Assembly: GCF_001413955.1 (NCBI RefSeq)
Contig: NZ_LCTZ01000002.1
Span: 2,156,501-2,220,500, forward strand
Reading direction: 5' to 3'
DNA from: Flagellimonas eckloniae
GTDB taxonomy: Bacteria; Bacteroidota; Bacteroidia; Flavobacteriales; Flavobacteriaceae
DNA: 64,000 nt
Position 1 is the stretch's first letter, and each line of letters starts with the position of its first letter. The notes under the pieces were generated by a model that saw only the letters and a list, made by a program, of their open reading frames with translations, was not told the DNA's origin and searched no databases. Shown piece after piece: positions 20,201 through 26,939 of the stretch. A program made the translations under genes and the position numbers.

Positions 20201-20560
20201 TATAAAGTTGGTGAAACTGAAAAAGCCAGAGTGCTTTTCGGAAAATTGAAAAAAGTATATCAAGAACGTTTGGAATATTACTCCGGGATTCCTCTTGATG
20301 AACAGTACGGAAAGCTTGATGATATTTTGGCGGATATGCAAGCCTATCGTAGAAATATAGATATCCTCATAGAAAATCAAGATCGAGAACTGGCAGAATC
20401 AGAAACCATGATTTTCAACGAATACATTGATAAATTCTCTCAGTTTATGGGAGAAGAGGAAGATATGTTTGAAGAACCTTTGCTTGACCCAGATTTAGAA
20501 GACTCGATTCCCTTGGATAGTATTGAGTCTGTACCAGATTCCGTTGGGCTGGAACAATAA
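17228..20560 (+). CDS. DUF2723 multispanning membrane protein, probable GT-C type glycosyltransferase
   Basis: A large membrane protein of 1110 residues. The N-terminus has the DUF2723 hallmark SFWDAGEYI, with Asp37 and Glu40 in the loop after the first helix, followed by VGHPPGAP. This resembles the catalytic loop of GT-C enzymes that use lipid-linked sugars. About ten or more hydrophobic segments run to residue 650; the rest is soluble and probably periplasmic. The human homologue TMEM260 is reported to be a protein O-mannosyltransferase, so a role in periplasmic protein O-glycosylation is plausible but inferred. A bidirectional terminator follows. Confidence 0.88.
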   Translation: MFAKDFKKWDTILGWVSFAIAFIVYALTVEPTGSFWDAGEYITTSAKLQVGHPPGAPLLQMIGAFFSIFAFGDSSKIALMVNAVSIVSSAFAVLFTFWTITNMTRKLIPQKKALTNSRSIAVLGSGLVGALAFTFSDSFWFNAVETEVYAMASFIMSLLLWLGLKWTDNLDDPRGNRWLLLICFLIGLTFGIQFMGFLAIPTIGLLYYFKKYKTTTIKNFLLANIIVIALLMLVYKFSLTYVLKLFGWSEVFFINSIGLPFNSGTIIMGLLFIAAFYFGLKYTRKNNFHTGNTIVLCLMFLIFGFSSWLMLPIRANAKTVVNENDPSDARSLLAYYNREQYPGVESPFYGAYYSDAFAPAGENKDDRPKYEKDRKLGKYVIVNNYKNAIQGPNEKHVGILPRLWSDQHAENYIRYFGELGFRIKSEYISNNDLRQAVSQFKSAYARGELEADQYIRFLQEFGEYIEVEPPTLGQNLRYLFEFQFGYMYMRYFMWNFVGRQNDLQGRYDENGNWLSGIGFIDSIRLGSQNNLPSDWKNNKGRNTYFFLPLFLGIIGLVFQISKNPKHFWALFVFFLFTGLAIQFYTNPYIFQPRERDYSLVGSFYIFCIWIGIGVYGLFEEFKKLLSAKIAAPAVTVLCLLAVPLLMAFQNWDDHDRSDRYTANSTAKAYLDSCQEDAGAILFTIGDNDTFPLWYAQEIEEYRTDVRVVNTSLFATDWYIDQMKRKAYESDPIPSQLTHEKYRYGSRDAVYHFEGITENRWNIKDLINWIGSDKPQTRFRYLLEKRGEDLNNYDESNLDIIYYPTNKIRIPVNKQNVLESGLVKEKDSALIVDYIDINLPQSAMPKNRILMLDIIANNDWKRPIYFSGGSFDSAEYIWMKDYLQLDGLVYKLVPIKTKNRSSFEMGRIDTDLMYDIVKKWEWGNSGSSEIYHDTQTRSQGLSFRSNLARLTEALIDEGKIEKAKDIIDIAMTNMPVEHFSFYAFVEPFVDGYYKVGETEKARVLFGKLKKVYQERLEYYSGIPLDEQYGKLDDILADMQAYRRNIDILIENQDRELAESETMIFNEYIDKFSQFMGEEEDMFEEPLLDPDLEDSIPLDSIESVPDSVGLEQ

Positions 20561-20561
20561 A

Positions 20562-20587
20562 AAAAGCGAGGTTTTAACCTCGCTTTT
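20562..20587. terminator. Bidirectional terminator after the DUF2723 gene
   Basis: Stem AAAAGCGAGGTT / AACCTCGCTTTT, 12 bp, A-flanked and T-flanked. It just overlaps the stop codon of the convergent thioredoxin-like gene. Confidence 0.85.
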
Positions 20588-20882
20588 AAATATATTCGTT
20601 CAATATTCCAATAAGGGTATTGGCATCTTGTTCACCACTCTGTCGCCAAACCATTTCTCCTTTCTTATAGATCATCAATGTTGGCAATCCTTTAATTCGT
20701 AAAGCTTGTGAAAGTTCTTTGTTTTTGTCAACATCAATCTTTATTACTTTTCCTTTATCACCTAATGCTGCTGCAACATCGCGCAACACGGGGTGCATGG
20801 ATATGGATTGATCGTTCCATTCTGCATAAAAGTCCAGTAGTACCGGTACTTTTAAATCTATAAGTTCACCAAATTTGGACAT
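20586..20882 (-). CDS. Thioredoxin-fold protein lacking the CxxC active site
   Basis: The 98-residue sequence follows thioredoxin from end to end: VLLDFYAEW, a central VIKIDVDKN strand, the cis-Pro loop GLPTLMIYKKGE and a C-terminal helix. Where thioredoxin has WCGPC this protein has WNDQS, and there is no cysteine anywhere, so it cannot do dithiol chemistry. The frame is clean, so this is not decay. A binding or chaperone role is possible; I cannot say which. It has a -7-like box at 20906-20913 and is convergent with the DUF2723 gene. Confidence 0.88.
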   Translation of the reverse strand: MSKFGELIDLKVPVLLDFYAEWNDQSISMHPVLRDVAAALGDKGKVIKIDVDKNKELSQALRIKGLPTLMIYKKGEMVWRQSGEQDANTLIGILNEYI

Positions 20883-20905
20883 GTGTAATTCTAAGGTTTA
20901 CAATC

Positions 20906-20913
20906 CAAAAGTA
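20906..20913 (-). promoter_or_regulatory. Candidate -7 box for the thioredoxin-like gene
   Basis: Reads TACTTTTG on the minus strand, matching TAnnTTTG, about 24 nt before the start codon. No properly spaced TTG is seen. Confidence 0.3.
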
Positions 20914-20973
20914 AGAAAATTTGTTAAAATTTTAATCTGGGTAGAATTTAACAAGGAAAGAAGAGCGTTAAAT

Positions 20974-22206
20974 TCACGTTAAACCTTTCTTTTTAAGCGT
21001 AATCACAGAGATTTCAGGCCAAATACCCACTCTTCCCGGGTATCCAATAAAACCAAAACCACGGTTTACATTAATGAACTGTCCTAGTTCTTCGTAGATG
21101 CCGGCCCAATATTTATAACGCCATTTTACAGGACTCCATTTTATCCATCCAGGGATTTCAACACCAAACTGCATACCATGGGTATGGCCACTCAATGTCA
21201 AATGAAAATGGTAGTCATCATTAATCACCACGTCTTCCCAATGTGAAGGATCGTGGCTCATCAAAATCTTAAAATCCTCTTTGGCGATTCCTTGTTTTGC
21301 TTTTTCTAAATCTCCAGCTTTTTTAAATCCACCCCTACCCCAATTTTCGACACCTAACAGAGCTATTTTCTCCCCGTCCTTTTCTAAATATCGATGTGAA
21401 TCCAACAACAAATCAAAACCGATGTTTTTCTGAAGATTTTTTAAATCTTCAAGGTTTTTAACTTTTGCTTCATCCGAGGGCCAAGATGTATAATCCCCAT
21501 AATCATGATTGCCTAAAATAGAGAATTTTCCATCTTTTGCTTCTAGAGTGGCAAAAAGGTCAGCCCAAGGTTCCATCTCTATGGATTTATCATTGACCAT
21601 ATCACCCGTAAAAAGAATAACATCACTCTTTTGTTTGTTAATCAAATCAATACCATAAGCTACTTTATCCCTATTATCAAAACTACCACTATGAACATCT
21701 GAAATTTGTGTGATTTGATATCCATCAAAAGCATCGGGCAGATCATCAAACTCCAATTCATATTTAAGCACCTTATAATTGTACTTGCCTTTAAACATCC
21801 CATAAAGCAAAGCTCCAAATGGCAAAGCCGCAATGCCAAGCGCTATTCCACTAATAAATTTTCTTCTGGATGGGAAAAATTTAACTTGACCATCTGTAGG
21901 ACCAGCAAGTTTATTGTATGCAAAGGTGAATATGCGAACAATGTCTTCAAACACTAAAAAAATACTAAATACCAAAGCCAGAATAAAGAAAGAAAAGAAC
22001 ACTCCCAAAGCTATTGCGATTTGACCGCGCACACCATCACCTGGGACATAATTTAAAACCCGGATTAAAATATTTAGCCCAGCAGCCAAAAACAATACGC
22101 CATATGCTATTTGCGCCCAAAGACTTTTGAATATAGTCTTAAAACCTTGAAAACCATAAAAAGCCAAAACAAGGTAAATGACTAGAATGATAAGAAATCT
22201 TGACAT
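20974..22206 (-). CDS. Membrane-anchored calcineurin-like metallophosphoesterase
   Basis: A 410-residue protein with about four hydrophobic segments in the first 145 residues and a metallophosphoesterase domain after that. The dimetal motif series is complete: DVHSG, GDMVND, LGNHDYG, SHDP and SGHTHGMQ. The combination resembles the YkuE/YaeI type, some of which act on lipid-linked phosphates. The catalytic domain would sit on one face of the inner membrane. The substrate is unknown. It is a single gene; TACCTTTG at 22228-22221 may be its -7 box with a very short leader. Confidence 0.88.
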   Translation of the reverse strand: MSRFLIILVIYLVLAFYGFQGFKTIFKSLWAQIAYGVLFLAAGLNILIRVLNYVPGDGVRGQIAIALGVFFSFFILALVFSIFLVFEDIVRIFTFAYNKLAGPTDGQVKFFPSRRKFISGIALGIAALPFGALLYGMFKGKYNYKVLKYELEFDDLPDAFDGYQITQISDVHSGSFDNRDKVAYGIDLINKQKSDVILFTGDMVNDKSIEMEPWADLFATLEAKDGKFSILGNHDYGDYTSWPSDEAKVKNLEDLKNLQKNIGFDLLLDSHRYLEKDGEKIALLGVENWGRGGFKKAGDLEKAKQGIAKEDFKILMSHDPSHWEDVVINDDYHFHLTLSGHTHGMQFGVEIPGWIKWSPVKWRYKYWAGIYEELGQFINVNRGFGFIGYPGRVGIWPEISVITLKKKGLT

Positions 22207-22220
22207 GCGCTATTTTTTTA

Positions 22221-22228
22221 CAAAGGTA
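22221..22228 (-). promoter_or_regulatory. Candidate -7 box for the metallophosphoesterase gene
   Basis: TACCTTTG on the minus strand matches TAnnTTTG. The start codon at 22206 is only about 15 nt further, implying a near-leaderless transcript. There is no clear -33 element. Confidence 0.3.
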
Positions 22229-22261
22229 TTTTTTTAGTGTTGGAACAGAATTATTTGAGAA

Positions 22262-22984
22262 TTATTTAACGCTCCGTACGATTTGACGAACAGTCTCTAG
22301 ATTTGTTACAGCAACCTGACCTTCTTTTAAGTGAACAATAGAATTCATAGAGACTTTGTCCTCAACAGAAATTTCATTTTCAAAAGAAGTTCCTGATAAG
22401 TGAATGGCCGTAAAGCCTGCCTTATTGAATTTTTCAACATTTTCCGTTCCTATGCCCCCTCCAGGCATAATGTTGCATGTTTTTGAAGTAGTTTTAAGCT
22501 CTAAAAGAAGATCTAACCCTTTCTCAGCGGAAGTTTGTTGTCCTGAACTTAATACACAATCAACCCCAACTTCTTCAAGTTGTAACAGAGCCTCATTTGG
22601 ATTCAGAATCCAATCAAAAGCACGATGGAAAGTAAATTTCATTGGTTTTGATACGGCAATAAGTTGCTCTGTTCTTTCAATATCCAAAGTGAAATCAGAT
22701 TTTAGAATACCGGAAACTATACCATTAATTCCTATTCCATTGCAAAATTCAATATCTTTTTTCATCACTTCAAACTCGTGTTTAGAATATGTGAAATGAC
22801 CGCTTCGTGGACGGATCAACACATGAATTGGAATGTCCATTTGTTCCTTTACCATTTTAATCAAACCGTAAGAAGGGGTAATCCCTCCTACTCCAAGTTC
22901 AGAACAAAGTTCAATTCTATCCGCTCCAGCACGTTGTGCATTTAGAGCAGATTCCAAAGAATTGACGCAAACTTCTATAAGCAT
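22262..22984 (-). CDS. cutC: CutC family TIM-barrel protein
   Basis: A 240-residue protein starting MLIEVCVNSLESALNA, the typical CutC N-terminus, with RIELCSELGVGG, HVLIRPRSGHF, TFHRAFDW and MPGGGIG. CutC was named for copper homeostasis in Escherichia coli, but a direct copper role is disputed and some homologues may be enzymes. The frame runs upstream past 22984, but that part overlaps the divergent asparaginase-type gene and looks like antisense coding, so I start at the ATG at 22984. Only 40 bp separate the two start codons. Confidence 0.92.
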   Translation of the reverse strand: MLIEVCVNSLESALNAQRAGADRIELCSELGVGGITPSYGLIKMVKEQMDIPIHVLIRPRSGHFTYSKHEFEVMKKDIEFCNGIGINGIVSGILKSDFTLDIERTEQLIAVSKPMKFTFHRAFDWILNPNEALLQLEEVGVDCVLSSGQQTSAEKGLDLLLELKTTSKTCNIMPGGGIGTENVEKFNKAGFTAIHLSGTSFENEISVEDKVSMNSIVHLKEGQVAVTNLETVRQIVRSVK

Positions 22985-23024
22985 ATTGCTATATTTATCA
23001 GGATTAAAAATAAACATCCAAATC

Positions 23025-24020
23025 ATGGAAAGACGTAAGTTTTTAAAAAAATCAAGCCTTACTACGGCAGGATTGTTGTCCGCTCCAATTCTTGCATCCA
23101 ACAAAACCGAAAATAAAGGAGAAAATACACCTCTGTTAACCGAAACCAGGAAGCCAATTGCCATATGCACTTGGAACTTTGCAAATGCCACTGCAAAAGC
23201 ATGGGAAGTTCTAAGTAATAAAGGTAATGCTTTAGATGCCGTGGAACAGGGTGTTATGGTAGAAGAAGCTAATGAAAATAACAAGACTGTTGGTATAGGC
23301 GGAAGGCCCGATAGAGATGGGAATGTAACCCTAGATGCGTGCATTATGGACAAAGATGGAAATTGCGGATCGGTTGTTTATCTTCAGAATATTGTACATC
23401 CTGTATCTGTAGCCCGTAAGGTTATGGAAGACACTCCACATATTATATTGGCCGGCAAAGGCGCAGAGCAGTTTGCCTATGAAAAGGGATTTAAAAAAAC
23501 CGACTTGCTTACCGAAAGTACTCGAAAGCAATATGAAGAATGGAAAAAAAAATCCAAATATGAAACCATCATCAACATAGAAAACCATGATACCATTGGT
23601 ATGCTGGCCATTGATGAAAATGGGGATATTGCTGGGGCCTGTACTACCAGTGGAATGGCATATAAAGTTGCTGGACGGGTTGGGGATTCCCCTATTATTG
23701 GAGCTGGACTTTATGTGGACAACGAAGTGGGCGGCGCCACGGCCACAGGTGTTGGCGAAGAGGTGATTAGAACCGTGGGCAGCTTTTTAATTGTGGAATT
23801 GATGCGTCAGGGAAAAAGTCCGCAAGAAGCTTGTGAGGAAGGCGTAAAGCGCATCATGAAAAAAAATAAAGGCCGTAAGGACTTCCAAATAGGCTTTTTG
23901 GCCATAAACAAGCAAGGTGAAACAGGGGGTTACTGCGTACACCCAGGATTTACATACAGAGAATATTCAGAACAAGGCCATAAGAATAGGCAAGTGAGCA
24001 GTTTTTATCAAAAAGGGTAG
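23025..24020 (+). CDS. N4-(beta-N-acetylglucosaminyl)-L-asparaginase family hydrolase (Ntn type)
   Basis: A 331-residue member of the self-cleaving T2 family that hydrolyses the GlcNAc-Asn bond or isoaspartyl peptides. The N-terminal signal carries a twin-arginine-like ERRKFLKKS start. The expected autocleavage and nucleophile site is the Thr of NHDTIGMLA near residue 190. Downstream, GRVGDSPIIGAGLY and TATGVGEE are substrate and oxyanion motifs. I start at the ATG at 23025; an upstream TTG frame would overlap cutC. It may process glycoprotein fragments, though activity is not provable here. Confidence 0.9.
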   Translation: MERRKFLKKSSLTTAGLLSAPILASNKTENKGENTPLLTETRKPIAICTWNFANATAKAWEVLSNKGNALDAVEQGVMVEEANENNKTVGIGGRPDRDGNVTLDACIMDKDGNCGSVVYLQNIVHPVSVARKVMEDTPHIILAGKGAEQFAYEKGFKKTDLLTESTRKQYEEWKKKSKYETIINIENHDTIGMLAIDENGDIAGACTTSGMAYKVAGRVGDSPIIGAGLYVDNEVGGATATGVGEEVIRTVGSFLIVELMRQGKSPQEACEEGVKRIMKKNKGRKDFQIGFLAINKQGETGGYCVHPGFTYREYSEQGHKNRQVSSFYQKG

Positions 24021-24102
24021 GCCACAATGCCCGTTTCTTAGCACTTTTTTCTACTTTTAAAATTCGTCAATCAATCATTGTTAACAGACAACTACTAATA
24101 AA

Positions 24103-26937
24103 ATGTCCGACCAAAAACGTCTTTTTCTCCTTGATGCCTACGCCCTGATTTTTAGAGGGTACTACGCTCTAATCAAGAACCCAAGAATCAATTCCAAAGG
24201 GATGGATACCTCAGCCATCATGGGCTTCGTAAATTCTCTTTTTGATGTGATCAAGCGTGAAAAGCCGGACCATCTTGCCGTATGTTTTGACAAAGGAGGT
24301 AGTGTGGAACGCACGGAACTTTTTGAAGACTACAAAGCCAATCGCGATGAAACCCCAGATGCCATCCGGATTGCAGTTCCCTACATTCAGGATATTTTAA
24401 AGGCCATGCAAATTCCTGTTGTAGAATTGGAAGGTTTTGAAGCTGATGATATTATTGGAACTCTTGCCAAACAGGCGGAAAAGGAAGATTATAAAGTTTT
24501 TATGGTCACCCCAGACAAGGATTTTGGTCAATTGGTTTCCGAAAACATTTTCATGTACCGTCCTGCAAGAATGGGAAATGGTATAGAGATTTGGGGTATC
24601 CCTGAAGTTCAAAAACGATTTGGTGTGGAACGCCCAGAGCAGGTCATAGATTATTTGGGGATGATGGGAGATGCCAGTGACAATATTCCTGGACTGCCAG
24701 GAGTGGGAGACAAAACAGCCAAAAAATTCATTGCGGATTTTGGAGATATGGAAGGACTTTTGGCCAACACGGATAAGCTGAAAGGCAAAATGAAAGAGAA
24801 AGTTGAAGAAAATGCCGAACTGGGTAGGCTTTCACGAAAGTTAGCTGAAATAAATCTTAATTGTGATGTTACTTTTAATGCTACAGATTATGAAATGTCT
24901 GAACCGGACAGCCCCAAGGTCCAACAGATTTTTGAAGAACTGGAGTTTAGAAGACTTAAAGACCAGTTCGTTAAGATTTTCTCGGAGGAATCTGTAGAAG
25001 CAAGTCCCGCTTCAAACACCCCAAAAACAGCAGAAAAATTGCAGGTTGCTGGAAGTGGGCAATTTAGTTTATTTGGAGGAAGTCCTGCGGATGCTCCCGC
25101 AACAATAAAAGATGAGAACAGCAGAAATACGGTTACCAACGTTTCCCATTCCTATCAAAGCGTTGTTCCTGGCTTGGGAATGAAACTCTTTTTGGATAAG
25201 TTAATGAAGCAGACTTCAGTTTGTTTTGATACGGAGACTACTTCCATTAATCCCTTAGAGGCCGAACTAGTTGGAATTGCATTTAGTTGGGAAGCAAAAA
25301 AAGGCTTTTATATACCTATTCCTGACGAAAAAGAAGCATGTATGGAAATTTTGGAACAGCTTCGACCTTTCTTTGAATCTGAATCCATAGAAAAAATTGG
25401 ACAAAACCTCAAATACGACATCAAAGTGATGAAAAACTATGGTGTTGAAGTAAAAGGAAAGTTGTTCGATACGATGTTGGCACATTATCTTATCAATCCT
25501 GATATGCGCCACAATATGGATGTATTGGCAGAAACCTACCTCAATTACACTCCGGTTTCCATTACAGAACTCATTGGGAAAAAAGGGAAAAAGCAGCTAA
25601 GCATGCGTCAGGTCCCTGTAGAAAAACAAACCGAATATGCATCTGAAGATGCTGACATAACCTTACAATTGGCACAGCATTTTAGACCGGAACTGGCCTC
25701 CGCCAAAACAGAAGAGCTTTTCGAGAATATTGAAGTTCCTTTATTACGAGTTTTGGCCGATATGGAAATTGAGGGCATCAATTTAAATGAAAACTTTCTA
25801 AACGATCTCTCTTCTGAACTTGACACTGACATTAAAAATTTAGAACAAAAAATTTATGATGCCGCGGGCCAAGAATTCAATATTGCATCGCCAAAACAAT
25901 TGGGTGAAATTCTTTTTGACAAATTAAAATTGGTAGATAAACCAAAAAAGACCAAAACAGGTCAATATTCCACTGCAGAAGATGTGCTTTCCTATTTAGC
26001 CAAAGATCATGAAATTATTCAAAACGTGTTGGATTACCGAGGCCTCGCCAAACTGAAAAGCACTTATGTGGATGCCTTGCCCAATGAAGTCCAGCAACAT
26101 AGTGGTCGGGTACACACCGATTATATGCAAACTGTTGCCGCTACGGGTAGATTAAGCAGTAATAATCCCAATCTACAAAACATTCCTATTCGAACTGAGC
26201 GAGGCCGACAAGTACGTAAGGCTTTTGTTCCAAGGGATGAAAATCATGTTTTGCTAGCTGCGGATTATTCTCAAATTGAGCTTCGTATCATTGCCGCTTT
26301 GAGCGAAGAAGATACAATGATCGAAGCTTTTAAAAATGGGGAGGATATACATGCCTCAACTGCATCCCGGGTTTTTAATGTTCCCATTGAAGAAGTCACC
26401 CGCGAACAACGTGGCAATGCCAAAACGGTCAACTTTGGAATTATTTATGGCGTTTCTGCCTTTGGATTAAGCAACCAGACAGATTTAAGTCGTTCCGAAG
26501 CAAAAGAATTGATAGAGACTTATTACAAGACCTATCCCAAACTACGAAATTATATGGGTGAGCAAGTGGATTTTGCTCGCGATAACGGTTATGTACAAAC
26601 TGTTTTGGGTCGCAGACGTTACCTAAAAGATATAAATGCCGGTAATCAGGTGGTTCGTGGTGCTGCAGAGCGAAATGCCGTGAATGCCCCAATCCAAGGA
26701 AGCGCTGCCGACATTATTAAAATAGCTATGATCAACATCCATAAAAAACTCTCCGAGGGTAGATACAAAACCAAAATGCTATTGCAGGTGCATGATGAAC
26801 TGGTTTTTGATTGTTACAAACCAGAGTTGGAAGAAATGAAGGCACTTATTAAATCCGAAATGGAAAATGCTTATACTTTAGCCGTGCCTTTGGATGTGGA
26901 AGTAGGAATTGGTGAAAATTGGTTGGAAGCGCACTAA
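24103..26937 (+). CDS. polA: DNA polymerase I with proofreading domain
   Basis: Repair and Okazaki-fragment polymerase, 944 residues. The 5'-nuclease domain fills about residues 1-290 (DKDFGQL, GDASDNIPGLPGVG). The 3'-5' exonuclease starts near residue 370 with an intact FDTETTS, so Asp376 and Glu378 are present and proofreading should be active. The polymerase domain has DYSQIELR at about 721 and HDELVFD at 897-903. Full length, no anomaly. It is convergent with the TonB receptor, with only 2 bp between stop codons. Confidence 0.98.
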   Translation: MSDQKRLFLLDAYALIFRGYYALIKNPRINSKGMDTSAIMGFVNSLFDVIKREKPDHLAVCFDKGGSVERTELFEDYKANRDETPDAIRIAVPYIQDILKAMQIPVVELEGFEADDIIGTLAKQAEKEDYKVFMVTPDKDFGQLVSENIFMYRPARMGNGIEIWGIPEVQKRFGVERPEQVIDYLGMMGDASDNIPGLPGVGDKTAKKFIADFGDMEGLLANTDKLKGKMKEKVEENAELGRLSRKLAEINLNCDVTFNATDYEMSEPDSPKVQQIFEELEFRRLKDQFVKIFSEESVEASPASNTPKTAEKLQVAGSGQFSLFGGSPADAPATIKDENSRNTVTNVSHSYQSVVPGLGMKLFLDKLMKQTSVCFDTETTSINPLEAELVGIAFSWEAKKGFYIPIPDEKEACMEILEQLRPFFESESIEKIGQNLKYDIKVMKNYGVEVKGKLFDTMLAHYLINPDMRHNMDVLAETYLNYTPVSITELIGKKGKKQLSMRQVPVEKQTEYASEDADITLQLAQHFRPELASAKTEELFENIEVPLLRVLADMEIEGINLNENFLNDLSSELDTDIKNLEQKIYDAAGQEFNIASPKQLGEILFDKLKLVDKPKKTKTGQYSTAEDVLSYLAKDHEIIQNVLDYRGLAKLKSTYVDALPNEVQQHSGRVHTDYMQTVAATGRLSSNNPNLQNIPIRTERGRQVRKAFVPRDENHVLLAADYSQIELRIIAALSEEDTMIEAFKNGEDIHASTASRVFNVPIEEVTREQRGNAKTVNFGIIYGVSAFGLSNQTDLSRSEAKELIETYYKTYPKLRNYMGEQVDFARDNGYVQTVLGRRRYLKDINAGNQVVRGAAERNAVNAPIQGSAADIIKIAMINIHKKLSEGRYKTKMLLQVHDELVFDCYKPELEEMKALIKSEMENAYTLAVPLDVEVGIGENWLEAH

Positions 26938-26939
26938 TT

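Noticed and set aside
22962..23024. Earlier TTG start for the glycosylasparaginase-type protein
   Set aside because: It would overlap cutC and place extra residues before a normal exported-protein signal starting at 23025.
22985..23353. N-terminal extension of cutC by about 123 residues
   Set aside because: It lies antisense to the glycosylasparaginase-type coding region, and the ATG at 22984 gives the conserved CutC N-terminus.
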